64,000 bases of DNA, from assembly GCF_029964055.1 (NCBI RefSeq), contig NZ_CP124836.1, positions 1,364,001-1,428,000 of the forward strand. Direction: 5' to 3'. Each line of letters begins with the position of its first letter. The first letter of the stretch is position 1. Below are positions 53,765 through 63,083 of the stretch, in pieces. The position numbers and the translations under genes were made by a program. The notes under the pieces are model-generated. The model had not been told where the DNA came from. It made no database searches and was given only the letters and a program-made list of their open reading frames with translations. The stretch is from Arthrobacter sp. EM1. GTDB lineage: Bacteria > Actinomycetota > Actinomycetes > Actinomycetales > Micrococcaceae.

Positions 53765-54182
53765 GTACGGGAGCGGGCGGCGCGGGGGTGTGCCGGGGCT
53801 CAGTGCGTGCGTGTTTCGCCCGCAGGACTGTGTCGAGGTGGTCAGCCGGGAGGGGGCGTGAAATGAGATAGCCCTGGGCGGTGTCGCAGCCTAGCTCTTG
53901 CAGGATGGTCAGTTGGGTTTGTCGTTCGACACCCTCGGCAGTGGTGGTGAGGCCCAGGGCTTTGGCCGGGGCGATAACACCGGAGACGAGGATGGCAGAG
54001 GTGGGGTCGGAGTCGATGGTGTCGATGAAGGATTTGTCGAGCTTGAGCCCGGTGAGGGGAAGGTCGCGCAGCATGGCCAGGGACGAATACGCCGTCCCGT
54101 AGTCATCGAGGGCGACGCCGACGCCGGCGGCGATAAGTTCGCGTAGCTGTGCAGCGGCGGATCGGAGGTCCGCGACAGGGGA
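53739..54182 (-). pseudogene. EAL-domain (c-di-GMP phosphodiesterase) C-terminal fragment
   Basis: Reads VADLRSAAAQLRELIAAGVG, VALDDYGTAYSSLAMLRDLP, LTGLKLDKSFIDTIDSDPTS, TTTAEGVERQTQLTILQELG and CDTAQGYLISRPLPADHLDT. These are the last four motifs of EAL domains (DD and K included). The E-x-L motif and everything before it are gone; the break at about 54180 joins an unrelated flavoprotein piece. Confidence 0.75.
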
Positions 54183-54639
54183 CACCCTGGCGGAGCTGGC
54201 CGGCAAGCTCGGCATCGACGCCGCAGGGCTCAAGGAAACAGTGGCCGAATTCAACCCCGCCGCGGAACGCGGAGAGGACCCGGCGTACGGCCGCGGCTCC
54301 ACTCTCTACAACCACTTCCGCGGCGACATGGAACACAAACCGAACCCCAACCTTGCCCCGGTCGGCAACGGCCCCTACTATGCCGCCAAGATCCAGATGG
54401 GCGATCTGGGCACCTTCGCAGGCATCGGCGTTAACGAACGCTCCGAAGTAACAACCGAAGAGGGAACCGCTATTCCCGGCCTCATCGCCGTCGGCGCCGC
54501 CGCCGTCGGCGTCTTCGGGGGCGGCTACCCGGGATATGGCTCCCACATCGGCCCCGCCCTGGTATTCGGCTGCCGGGCCGGAAGGGACATCACCAAGCTC
54601 GCAGCCGACCGCGGCGTACCGCGAGTGGCCGGCGTCTGA
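54178..54639 (+). pseudogene. C-terminal fragment of an FAD-dependent dehydrogenase
   Basis: DTLAELAGKLGIDAAGLKET, VAEFNPAAERGEDPAYGRGS, GPYYAAKIQMGDLGTFAGIG, EGTAIPGLIAVGAAAVGVFG and GGYPGYGSHIGPALVFGCRA: the end of a fumarate-reductase/3-ketosteroid-dehydrogenase-like flavoprotein. The FAD-binding N-terminal domain is missing. It is joined back-to-back to the EAL fragment. Confidence 0.72.
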
Positions 54640-54960
<321 letters not shown>

Positions 54961-55113
54961 AATCCAATCCACCAAGGCCTTCCTTAGGGGTGAGGCGAAC
55001 ATGCGGAAAATCTGGCCGGCCGCTAACGTCAAGGTCTACGGCGGCGGTGTCACCGAAGACGGGTTTCTCCGCGTCTGCAGGACCCGCATCAGTCAATCCG
55101 TCACGGCAGGGCC

Positions 55114-55812
55114 TCAGGGCGCGCGAAAACTGTGCGACGACTTGATAGATGCCGAGAGGTCCGAGCGGAAGAAGGCCAACACCTCCGCGGCACGAGCCGC
55201 GTTGTTGGAGGATGCCGCGACAGCAGCCGCGAAGACCGTGATAATCGCGCAGTCGGCCGGGAGAACGCCGAGGATGCACACGCCGGGTTGCCCGACCAGT
55301 TCGCTGAGCTGCTGCAGGCCGAGATCGACCTCTCCCTCGGCGAGCAGGCGCGCCACGGGTACGCCTGGACGGGCCTGCACAAGCCGGTCGCTGACCTCAT
55401 CGGTCATGCCCCAGCGGTCGATCATTCGCAATAGCTCGGTGCCGCTCGGTCCGGTGGAATATCCGATGCGGGATGCCGCGCGCAGGGCGCCGCGAAGCTC
55501 GTCGGCATTCGCAAAGGCCGTGCCTTCGGAACATGTGGCTACATCGGCGCTGCGTGCGGCCACGCCTACGGCGACCTCCGACAGTACGATCGGGGCGATG
55601 GATGCCGGATCGACGTGCCCCTCGGCAGCGAGGCGTTGCAGAGCGTCCTCAGCGAGGAACACAAGGTCGAACGGCTCGCCGGCGGCCACCCGCTGGGCGG
55701 CGTCCACTCCGCCTACGGATTCAATCTGCAGAAGCGGTAGCCCGGCCCCGGCGGCAGCTTCAGCGAGGTCGGCGAGAACGTGGCGGGTGGCCATCGACGA
55801 GATCGCCCTCAT
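55114..55812 (-). CDS. ModA-like substrate-binding domain protein, last gene of the lig operon
   Basis: 232 residues. QRVAAGEPFDLVFLAEDALQ, VLSEVAVGVAARSADVATCS, RIGYSTGPSGTELLRMIDRW and LGLQQLSELVGQPGVCILGV fit the periplasmic-binding type II fold of molybdate-binding-like proteins. No signal peptide is present (MRAISSMATRHVLADLAEAA), so it is probably cytoplasmic. It overlaps the aldo/keto reductase gene by 4 bp. A role in sensing or isomerising a pathway acid is possible but unproven. Confidence 0.75.
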   Translation of the reverse strand: MRAISSMATRHVLADLAEAAAGAGLPLLQIESVGGVDAAQRVAAGEPFDLVFLAEDALQRLAAEGHVDPASIAPIVLSEVAVGVAARSADVATCSEGTAFANADELRGALRAASRIGYSTGPSGTELLRMIDRWGMTDEVSDRLVQARPGVPVARLLAEGEVDLGLQQLSELVGQPGVCILGVLPADCAIITVFAAAVAASSNNAARAAEVLAFFRSDLSASIKSSHSFRAP

Positions 55813-56783
55813 GCGGCATCCTCGAAAGTCTCGGCGTCTACTTCGGCAGCAGATGCTGGCGCATATCGCGGGCCAGAGACGGTGGCCGTGCCAATCAGCT
55901 CGCCGGCCCGCGTCAGCAGCGCTCCGTCGACAGAGATGTCGGCCGCCGCCATGTTCTTACGCAGGTGCGCGACGCTCGTTGTTCCCGGGATCGGCAGAAC
56001 GTGATCGCCGCGGGAGAGCAGCCAGACCAGCGCGAGCTGTGCTGGGGTGCAACCGGCCTCCGCAGCCAGCTCGCGCCAAGAGGCCAGCAGCGTCGCATTC
56101 GCACCCCAGTGCTCGGGCTGGAAGCGCGGCATGCTGCGGCGGATGTCGTTTGGGGCCAGCTTACCTGGGTCCTTGACCGCATCGGCAAGGAAACCCCTTG
56201 CGACCGGCGAAAACGCAACCAGGGTCACGCCGTCCTCGCGAGTGGCGTCGAGCATGCCAAGCTCGGCATTGCGACTCCACAGCGAGTACTCGTTCTGCAC
56301 GGCCGCGATAGGGGTGATTGACTGCGCCTCGCGCAGTCGCGCGACCGACACCTCGGACAGACCGACTGCGCCGATCTTGCCCGCGGCGACCATCTCGGCC
56401 AGCGCGCCGACGCTGTCGCCGATCGGCACGTTCTTGTCCCACCGGTGAAGGTAGTACAGGTCGATGTAATCGACGCCAAGGCGGCTCAACGAAGCATCGA
56501 CCTGTGCGCGCAGCGTATCGGGGCGTCCATCGATGACTTTCACGCCGTCAACGGACGCCATCCCGCACTTACTCGCAAGGAAGACCTCGTCGCGGCGCCC
56601 CGCGATCGCGGCACCTACAAGCTCTTCGTTGCGGCCGCCACCGTACAGTGTTGCCGTGTCGAGCATCCCGATACCTTCATCGAGAGCTGCGCGCAGCAAC
56701 GCCAGCCCCTCGTCACGCGACGGGGGGACGCCGTACGCGTGGCTCAGCGACATACAGCCCAGACCGGTGGGAGGTAGCCTCAC
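55809..56783 (-). CDS. Aldo/keto reductase
   Basis: 324 residues. Catalytic tetrad region: DEGIGMLDTATLYGGGRNEE (Asp, Tyr), FLASKCGM (Lys) and YIDLYYLHRWDKNVPIGDSV (His). NADPH-binding end: LPIPGTTSVAHLRKNMAAAD. It overlaps both neighbours by 4 bp in the lig operon. It may reduce an aldehyde or oxo-acid of the pathway; the substrate is not known. Confidence 0.88.
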   Translation of the reverse strand: MRLPPTGLGCMSLSHAYGVPPSRDEGLALLRAALDEGIGMLDTATLYGGGRNEELVGAAIAGRRDEVFLASKCGMASVDGVKVIDGRPDTLRAQVDASLSRLGVDYIDLYYLHRWDKNVPIGDSVGALAEMVAAGKIGAVGLSEVSVARLREAQSITPIAAVQNEYSLWSRNAELGMLDATREDGVTLVAFSPVARGFLADAVKDPGKLAPNDIRRSMPRFQPEHWGANATLLASWRELAAEAGCTPAQLALVWLLSRGDHVLPIPGTTSVAHLRKNMAAADISVDGALLTRAGELIGTATVSGPRYAPASAAEVDAETFEDAA

Positions 56784-57733
56784 GCCAGCTGCTTCTCAAG
56801 CGCGCCGAGCACGCGGTAGCAGTCGATGACCTGGCGGATCGACGAGTTCGGCTCGCGCCCCTCGCGGATCGCGCTGACGAACTCGCGGTCCTGCAGCTCG
56901 ATGCCGTTCATGCTCACCGCCACCTTCGAGACGTCGATCTGCTCGTCGCGGCCGTTGAAGAGGTCATCGTAGCGCGCGATGTACGTCTCGGTGTCGCCGA
57001 TGTAGCGGAAGAACGTGCCGAACGGGCCGTTGTTGTTGAACGAGAGGGACAGGGTGCAGATTGCCCCGGTCTCGCTCTTGAGCTGGATCGACATGTCCAT
57101 CGCGATGCCCAGATCCGGGTTGATGGGGCCCTGGATCGCGTTCGCCTGCACGATCTTGCCCGCCTGGTAGGCGAACAGGTCGACAGTGTGCGCGGCGTGG
57201 TGCCACAGTAGGTGGTCGGTCCAGGAGCGCGGCTCGCCCTTGGCATTCGTGTTCGTGCGGCGGAAGAAGTACGTCTGCACGTCCATCTGCTGCACGTTGA
57301 ACGAGCCCTCGGCGATCCGGTTGTGCACGAGCTGGTGCGAGGGGTTGAACCGCCGCGTGTGGCCCACCATGGCGACGCGGTCGGACGCCTCGGCCGCCGC
57401 GAGCGTCGCCTCGGCGTCGGCGAGCGAGTCGGCGAGCGGGATCTCGACCTGCACGTGCTTGCCGGCCTTGAGGACCTCCTGCATCTGCGAGGCGTGCAGA
57501 CCCGTGGGCGTGGCGAGGATGACGGCATCGACGTCGTCGCGCTCGAGCACGGCGTCGAGCCCGATGACGGCGTTGGCGACGCCGTACTTCGCGGCGACTG
57601 CCTGGGTCGGTTCGAGCCGCGTGCCGCTGACGACGGTCACCTCGGCATCGGGGACGTTCATCAGGCCGTCGAGATGTTTCATGCCGAAGGCGCCTGCGGC
57701 GCCGACGACGGCCACACGGATCTTGTCAGTCAT
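56780..57733 (-). CDS. ligC: 4-carboxy-2-hydroxymuconate-6-semialdehyde dehydrogenase (Gfo/Idh/MocA)
   Basis: 317 residues. NAD(P)-binding VAVVGAAGAFGMKHLDGLMN, then GKHVQVEIPLADSLADAEAT and GHTRRFNPSHQLVHNRIAEG. The C-terminal domain has WTDHLLWHHAAHTVDLFAYQ. These match LigC/PmdC, which oxidises the ring-fission product of protocatechuate to 2-pyrone-4,6-dicarboxylate. Placement after the dioxygenase supports the assignment. Confidence 0.9.
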   Translation of the reverse strand: MTDKIRVAVVGAAGAFGMKHLDGLMNVPDAEVTVVSGTRLEPTQAVAAKYGVANAVIGLDAVLERDDVDAVILATPTGLHASQMQEVLKAGKHVQVEIPLADSLADAEATLAAAEASDRVAMVGHTRRFNPSHQLVHNRIAEGSFNVQQMDVQTYFFRRTNTNAKGEPRSWTDHLLWHHAAHTVDLFAYQAGKIVQANAIQGPINPDLGIAMDMSIQLKSETGAICTLSLSFNNNGPFGTFFRYIGDTETYIARYDDLFNGRDEQIDVSKVAVSMNGIELQDREFVSAIREGREPNSSIRQVIDCYRVLGALEKQLA

Positions 57734-57765
57734 GGGGGCTCCTTTGTTGCGGATGCGGGATGCGG

Positions 57766-59067
57766 TCAGTCGGTCGGGTTCGTGAGAACAAGGTGGCCGA
57801 CGGCGGTGTTCGACGCCGGCACGTGGTAGAACCGGTGGTCAACAGAAGGCGCCTCGCCGCCGAACTGGTCGTCCATCGCGCCGCGCGCGATCAGCCAATC
57901 GACGAGCTCGATGCCTTCGGAGCCCGCCTCATCGACGTACTCCATATGATCCCACTCGGTCAGGCCCAGCGGGTCGGCGATGAGGTGGTCGAGGAACGCG
58001 TTGTCCCACTCCTCGTTGATGAGGCCGGCACGCGGACCCTGGAGCTGGTGGCTCATGCCGCCGGTGCCCCAGATCTGCACGTTGAGCTCCGGGCCGTCCC
58101 ACTTGTCGAGGGCGCGGCGAAGGGCCTTGCCGAGCTCGTAGCAGCGGCGGCCGGAAGGCACCGGATACTGCACCACGTTGACGGCCAGCGGGATGACCTT
58201 GCATGGCCACTCCTCGACGTCGCCGAAGACGAGCGAGAGCGGCACGGTGAGCCCGTGGTCCACGACCATCTCGTTGACGAGGGTGAGGTCGAAGTCGTCC
58301 TGGATGACCGACTGCGCGATGTGCGCGGCGAACTCCGGGTAGCCCTTCACATCGGGCACAGGGCGGGGGCCGTAGCCCTCGTCCGCGACCGGGTACTCTG
58401 CCCCGGTGCCGAGCACGAAGGTGGGGATGATCGACGAGTCGAAGGCCGTGGCGTGGTCGTTGTAGACGAGGATGACGACGTCGGGCGTATTCTCCTTGGC
58501 CCACCTGCGGGTCCACTCGTACCCGGAGAACACCTTCTTCCAGTACGGCTCCTCGGTTTTGCCGAGGTCCATCGCGGCACCGATCGCCGGGACATGCGAG
58601 GTGAACAGCGCCGACGTGTACTTCGCCGGGGCGTTCTCGCGCATGGTCTCGGACTTCTCGCGCCGCGCCGGCGGGACCCAGCCGTCGAGGTCCTTGAGGC
58701 GGTTGCCCTCGGGGTGGCGTCCGCCGCCGATCATCATGTCGCGGTAGGCGGCCTCGGACATGCCAGTCATGGAGCCGGCCATCTGCTGGAAACTCAGGCC
58801 GTGCGTGGCGCCGATCTTGCTCAGGAAGTAGATGTTGCCGCCCTCGGCCATCATGGCGTTGAGGTCCATATCCAGCACAGCCTGGCGCTGCTTGGGCGAA
58901 AGGGGCCACTCATCGAGGTACGCCTCGCGGTCGGCCAGGTAGCGCTTGCGGTTCTCGGGCTTCATCAGCGACATCGAGAACTGGTTGAGGTGGTATCCCT
59001 TGCGGGCCATCTCCGCGTCGAAGATGATCGTGCCGGGAACGTCCTTGTACGGCTTGTCGAGTGCCAT
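57766..59067 (-). CDS. ligAB: Fused alpha-beta protocatechuate/gallate 4,5-dioxygenase
   Basis: 433 residues from ATG 59065-59067 (MALDKPYKDVPGTIIFDAEM), 1 bp after the LigI stop. Residues 1-125 correspond to LigA (NRKRYLADREAYLDEWPLSP, KIGATHGLSFQQMAGSMTGM). Residues 150-430 correspond to LigB, with iron-binding His in LFTSHVPAIGAAMD and YNDHATAFDSS and GTGGMSHQLQGPRAGLINEE. The fused form is like gallate dioxygenases (DesB/GalA). An extradiol Fe(II) enzyme; the substrate may be protocatechuate, gallate or both. Confidence 0.9.
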   Translation of the reverse strand: MALDKPYKDVPGTIIFDAEMARKGYHLNQFSMSLMKPENRKRYLADREAYLDEWPLSPKQRQAVLDMDLNAMMAEGGNIYFLSKIGATHGLSFQQMAGSMTGMSEAAYRDMMIGGGRHPEGNRLKDLDGWVPPARREKSETMRENAPAKYTSALFTSHVPAIGAAMDLGKTEEPYWKKVFSGYEWTRRWAKENTPDVVILVYNDHATAFDSSIIPTFVLGTGAEYPVADEGYGPRPVPDVKGYPEFAAHIAQSVIQDDFDLTLVNEMVVDHGLTVPLSLVFGDVEEWPCKVIPLAVNVVQYPVPSGRRCYELGKALRRALDKWDGPELNVQIWGTGGMSHQLQGPRAGLINEEWDNAFLDHLIADPLGLTEWDHMEYVDEAGSEGIELVDWLIARGAMDDQFGGEAPSVDHRFYHVPASNTAVGHLVLTNPTD

Positions 59068-59068
59068 G

Positions 59069-60010
59069 TCATGCTCCTTCGGGCCAGTAGAGGCGGCGGG
59101 GGTTGTCCACGAGCAGCTTCTGCTGGAGCTCGGGCGTCGTCGCGATCTGTGGGATGTAGTCGACCAGCAGCCCGTCGTCGGGCATGTGGTCCTTGAGGTT
59201 GGGGTGGGGCCAATCGGTTCCCCACAGCACGCGGTCGGGGAACTCCTCGACCACGCGTCGGGCGAACGGCACCACGTCGGTGTAGGCGTGCTGTTCGCCG
59301 TCGAGAGCGTGCGGGCCGGTGACGGACAGGCGCTCTGGGCAGGAGACCTTGGTCCACACATTGGTGTTCTCGCGCATGAAGCGCAGGAACAGTGCGAACT
59401 CAGGGCCGTCCGGGTCCTTGGACACGTCGGGCCGGCCCATATGGTCGATGACGACGTCGGTCGGGATCGCGGAGAAGAAGTCGTAGAGCTCCGGCAGGTC
59501 CGCGGCCTCGAAGTAGATGACCACGTGCCAGCCGAGCGGCGCGATCTTCGCGACTATCTCCTCGAGCGAGTCGGTGGGCACCCGGTCGACGAGGCGCTTG
59601 ACGAAGTTGAACCGGATCCCGCGGACGCCGGCCGCGTGCAGCTCGGCCAGCTGCTCCTCGGTCACGTCGCGGCGGACCGTGGCGACGCCGCGGGCGCGGC
59701 CGCCGCTGTGCTGCAGCGCATCGACCAGTGCCCGGTTGTCGGCGCCGTGGCAGGTCGCCTGGACGATCACGTTGCGGTCGAAGCCGAGGTGGTCGCGCAG
59801 CGCGAAGAGCTGCTCCGCCGAGGCATCGCACGGGGTGTACTTCCGCTCGGGGGCGTAAGGGAACCGTTCGCCGGGCCCGAACACATGGCAGTGCGCGTCG
59901 ACTGCGTCGGCCGGCAGGCGGAACGTGGGCTTGGTGGGGCCGTCGTACCAGTCGAGCCAGCCTGCGGACTTCTCGAAGCCTCCCGTGGTGTCTCCGTGCG
60001 CCATGGTCAC
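59069..60010 (-). CDS. ligI: 2-pyrone-4,6-dicarboxylate hydrolase
   Basis: 313 residues. Amidohydrolase motifs VDAHCHVFGPGERFPYAPER, IQATCHGADNRALVDALQHS, DVVIDHMGRPDVSKDPDGPE and RVLWGTDWPHPNLKDHMPDD. Length and the GERFPY/KYTPCDA segment are typical of LigI, which opens the pyrone to 4-oxalomesaconate. Start at ATG 60008-60010, overlapping the ligK stop. Confidence 0.92.
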   Translation of the reverse strand: MTMAHGDTTGGFEKSAGWLDWYDGPTKPTFRLPADAVDAHCHVFGPGERFPYAPERKYTPCDASAEQLFALRDHLGFDRNVIVQATCHGADNRALVDALQHSGGRARGVATVRRDVTEEQLAELHAAGVRGIRFNFVKRLVDRVPTDSLEEIVAKIAPLGWHVVIYFEAADLPELYDFFSAIPTDVVIDHMGRPDVSKDPDGPEFALFLRFMRENTNVWTKVSCPERLSVTGPHALDGEQHAYTDVVPFARRVVEEFPDRVLWGTDWPHPNLKDHMPDDGLLVDYIPQIATTPELQQKLLVDNPRRLYWPEGA

Positions 60011-60699
60011 TTCTCCACGTACTCGAGGCCGGCGGCGGCGAGCGGCTCTCGCATGCCGTAGACATCCAGGCCCAAGACGCCCTCACGGAACTTCACGCGT
60101 TTGGCTTCCTCGTTATCCTCGCGCTTCTGGCTGGCGTCTGCCACAGCTCCGACAAGCTCGCGCGGGACAACCACGACGCCGTCGACGTCGGCCACGACCA
60201 CGTCGCCAGGGTTCACCACGGCGTTCGCGACCACTACGGGGATGTTCACCGATCCGAGGGTGGCCTTGACCGTGCCCTTGGCGTTGACAGCGCGGGAGAA
60301 CACCGGGAAATCCATCTTCTCCAGATCGGCGACGTCGCGGACACCACCGTCGATCACCAAGCCCTTGCAGCCGCGGGCGGTCAGCGAGGTGGCGAGCAGC
60401 TCACCGAAGAAGCCGTCTTCGCTTTCGGTGGTGCAGCCGGCGACGATCACATCGCCTTCCTGCACCTGCTCGGCGGCGACGTGGAACATCCAGTTGTCAC
60501 CAGGCTGTAGCAGCACGGTCACTGCCGGACCACAGAGCTTAGCGCCGGTGTAGGCCGGCCTGATGTAGGGGCGCAGGAGCCCGACTCGCCCCATCGCCTC
60601 GTGGATAGTGGCGACGCCGAACTGCGAAAGCCGTTTGACGTCCGTGGGATCCGGACGTTCGATGTTGGTGCGGACGATGCCGAGGTTGTTCAGTCGCAA
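60007..60699 (-). CDS. ligK: 4-carboxy-4-hydroxy-2-oxoadipate aldolase
   Basis: 230 residues of the RraA-like family: GVATIHEAMGRVGLLRPYIR, GDVIVAGCTTESEDGFFGEL and the active-site GCKGLVIDGGVRDVADLEKM (Arg and Asp that bind the metal-pyruvate). This enzyme cleaves the last intermediate to pyruvate and oxaloacetate. It starts 12 bp after the ligJ stop. Confidence 0.92.
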   Translation of the reverse strand: MRLNNLGIVRTNIERPDPTDVKRLSQFGVATIHEAMGRVGLLRPYIRPAYTGAKLCGPAVTVLLQPGDNWMFHVAAEQVQEGDVIVAGCTTESEDGFFGELLATSLTARGCKGLVIDGGVRDVADLEKMDFPVFSRAVNAKGTVKATLGSVNIPVVVANAVVNPGDVVVADVDGVVVVPRELVGAVADASQKREDNEEAKRVKFREGVLGLDVYGMREPLAAAGLEYVEK

Positions 60700-60711
60700 T
60701 TGATGGTCCTC

Positions 60712-61758
60712 TCAGAGACCGCGCGCAGTAAGGGCGCGGTCAAGCCTTGGGTAGACACGGCGGGCGTTGGCTTCGAACACCTGCGCGCGCTGCGCGTCGC
60801 TCAGGTTCGTGGTGGCGTCGACGTACCGCTTGGTGTCGTCGAAGTAGTGTCCGCTGCGCGGGTCGACGTCGCGCACGGCGCCGATCATCTCGCTCGCGAA
60901 GAGGATGTTCTCGGTCGGGACGACCTTGGTGAGAAGGTCGATGCCCGGCTGGTGGTACACGCAGGTGTCGAAGAACACGTTGTTCAGCAGGTGCTCCTCG
61001 ATTACAGGCTTGCCCAGCGCCATTGCGAGCCCACGGAAGCGCCCCCAGTGGTAGGGAACGGCGCCGCCGCCGTGAGGGATTACGAGCTTCAACTCGGGGA
61101 AGTCGCGGAACAGATCCCCCTGGAGTAATTGCATGAACGCGGTGGTGTCGGCGTTGAGGTAGTGCGCTCCGGTCGTGTGGAAGGCCGGGTTGCACGACGT
61201 GCTGACGTGCACCATCGCCGGGATCTCGTATTCGACGAGTTTCTCGTATATCGGGTACCACGAGCGATCGGTCAGCGGCGGGGACGTCCAGTTGCCGCCG
61301 GACGGGTCGGGGTTGAGGTTCACGGTGACGGCGCCGAGTTCCTCGACGGCACGAGTAAGCTCGGCAACGCTCGTCGCGGGATCCGTACCGGGGGACTGGG
61401 GGAGCATCGCCCCCATTAGGAAGCGTTCGGGGTAGAGCTCGCTGACGCGGGCGCACAGGTCGTTGCAGATCCGGGCCCAGGTCTCGCTCACAGCGAGGTC
61501 TCCGATGTGGTGCGCCATAAACGAGGCACGAGGGCTGAATACAGTAACGTCGCTGCCGCGCTCGTTCATGAGCTTGAGCTGGTTGGCCTCGATGGTCTCA
61601 CGGATGTCGTCATCGCTGATGCGCAGGGTCGCAGGGTCAGGAGCGTCCGCGCGTCCTTCAGAGAATGCGATCTGCAGATCACGCCAGGCTCCGAGCTGTG
61701 TTGGAGCTGTGGTGTAGTGGCCGTGGATGTCGATAATCACGCGTGTCGTCCTTGTCAC
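60712..61758 (-). CDS. ligJ: 4-oxalomesaconate hydratase
   Basis: 348 residues, first gene of the operon. Amidohydrolase-like with VIIDIHGHYTTAPTQLGAWR (metal His pair), TVNLNPDPSGGNWTSPPLTD, VIPHGGGAVPYHWGRFRGLA and NILFASEMIGAVRDVDPRSG. These match LigJ, which hydrates 4-oxalomesaconate to carboxyhydroxyoxoadipate. The promoter and regulator-binding region lie in the 126-bp gap to the LysR gene. Confidence 0.92.
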   Translation of the reverse strand: MTRTTRVIIDIHGHYTTAPTQLGAWRDLQIAFSEGRADAPDPATLRISDDDIRETIEANQLKLMNERGSDVTVFSPRASFMAHHIGDLAVSETWARICNDLCARVSELYPERFLMGAMLPQSPGTDPATSVAELTRAVEELGAVTVNLNPDPSGGNWTSPPLTDRSWYPIYEKLVEYEIPAMVHVSTSCNPAFHTTGAHYLNADTTAFMQLLQGDLFRDFPELKLVIPHGGGAVPYHWGRFRGLAMALGKPVIEEHLLNNVFFDTCVYHQPGIDLLTKVVPTENILFASEMIGAVRDVDPRSGHYFDDTKRYVDATTNLSDAQRAQVFEANARRVYPRLDRALTARGL

Positions 61759-61864
61759 TGAGTGTAAGCGGTGCGAAGCAGCTGCACTTCGTTGGATCAG
61801 TGCTGCCCCAAACTGACTCTAGGGGTGTTTGCCACTGCGGTCCAATAGATATGCAGAGACAGAT

Positions 61865-61883
61865 CCATAGATAAGATCTATGG
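61865..61883. promoter_or_regulatory. Palindrome upstream of the LysR gene
   Basis: CCATAGAT-AAG-ATCTATGG: a perfect 8-bp inverted repeat ending one base before the ATG of the regulator gene. Very likely a LysR-type binding site for autoregulation and control of the divergent lig operon. Confidence 0.7.
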
Positions 61884-61884
61884 C

Positions 61885-62790
61885 ATGACGTTCACCGACC
61901 TCAACCAGCTCCGGACATTCGTCACGCTCTACGAGCTGCGCAGCGTCACGGGCGCCGCCAGGCGACTGCACGTGACACAGCCCACGGTCAGCTATTCCCT
62001 GAAGCGGCTCAGGGAGCGGTTCGGCGACGAGCTGTTCCGTCGCGAGGGGAACGACATGGTGCCGACCGCGAAGGCGACGCAACTGTTTGGGCCCCTACAC
62101 AACGCCTTGGCACAAATAGACGCGACCGTCATGGGAGCGGACGTGTTCGAACCGACCGGATTCAGCGGCGAACTCGTCCTCGGACTCACCTCGATCGGCG
62201 AGCAGACGTTCCTCCCACCGATCATGACCGCCCTCGGGCGGGTCGGCGCCGATCCGCGAATACAGGTGGAACGGCTCGATTCGGACGAGGTCGAGAGCGG
62301 GCTAATCCGCGGCACCATCGATCTGGCATTAACCGTGTCGCGGATCGCCACACCGCGGCTGTGGAGGACGCACGTGCGTTCGGTCGAATACGTGGCTCTG
62401 TCGTCCGGGTTGCATCCACTGCCCGCGACCGGGCCTGACATGTTCGAGGGGAGACGCTTTGTGCGGGTCTCCGCCCGTGGCGGGCACGTCTATCCTTTGC
62501 AGGCGCTGACCGAACACGACTTGATGTCCCAGGTCGTGCTGACCATGGAGGAATACGGCACCGTGCCCGCCGTGCTCGAGGCGACGGATCTGGTCGTCCT
62601 GCTGCCTCGACATGTAGCGGGGGTGTTCTGCGGCTGGTTCCCCCGCCTTCGCATCGCCGAGCTGCCCTGGCCCGGGCAGAGCACACCAGTGGAGTTGTAC
62701 ACGCGGCGCGAGGCCAGCCTCTCGCAGGCGCAGCGATGGTTCCGCTCGCTGGTGCTTGATGCGGTTGCGGCGGATGAATACAAGTCGTAG
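61885..62790 (+). CDS. LysR-type regulator of the lig operon
   Basis: 301 residues. HTH: TDLNQLRTFVTLYELRSVTG and AARRLHVTQPTVSYSLKRLR. Effector domain: ELVLGLTSIGEQTFLPPIMT, HVRSVEYVALSSGLHPLPAT, LEATDLVVLLPRHVAGVFCG. Divergent from ligJ, as usual for LysR activators of aromatic pathways. The ATG has no ribosome-binding site because the palindrome directly precedes it, so the mRNA may be leaderless. The inducer is probably a pathway intermediate. Confidence 0.9.
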   Translation: MTFTDLNQLRTFVTLYELRSVTGAARRLHVTQPTVSYSLKRLRERFGDELFRREGNDMVPTAKATQLFGPLHNALAQIDATVMGADVFEPTGFSGELVLGLTSIGEQTFLPPIMTALGRVGADPRIQVERLDSDEVESGLIRGTIDLALTVSRIATPRLWRTHVRSVEYVALSSGLHPLPATGPDMFEGRRFVRVSARGGHVYPLQALTEHDLMSQVVLTMEEYGTVPAVLEATDLVVLLPRHVAGVFCGWFPRLRIAELPWPGQSTPVELYTRREASLSQAQRWFRSLVLDAVAADEYKS

Positions 62791-63083
62791 TCATGAGCGT
62801 CTGCGGGCGTCTCAAAATCGGACAGGCCGCTCACGCTGCACCGGCGTGACTGAAGAGGTCGGTGGGGACGGTGGGACCCGGCGCCGCCAGTCGACTTCGA
62901 GATTGTCTGGCAGCATGACGAGGTTCTTGTAATGAAGGCAGCCGTCATTCACGGCACTGGGAGAAGGCCCGACCACGTCCTGCAGGGTGCTACCACCCGC
63001 TCTTGAGAATCGGCTGGATCGTAGGCCACCTCACCGACGCGGCACAGGCAGGCTGCCCATCGCCGGCAGGCCCAAGCGGAGCG
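62791..63083. other. Intergenic stretch with a dehydrogenase start fragment
   Basis: At 62932 the plus strand reads MKAAVIHGTGRRP, the typical first residues of a zinc alcohol dehydrogenase, but the similarity stops at once. Nothing else is recognised. Probably a deletion scar. Confidence 0.35.

Noticed and set aside
55001..55113. Start of a plus-strand gene (MRKIWPAANVKVYGG)
   Set aside because: A weak resemblance to a CoA-transferase N-terminus ends after a few residues and the frame then runs antisense to the ModA-like gene.
57760..59196. 478-residue open frame antisense to the dioxygenase gene
   Set aside because: Composition (Val/Leu/His/Arg runs) is typical of a reverse-strand shadow; the minus-strand protein is unmistakable.
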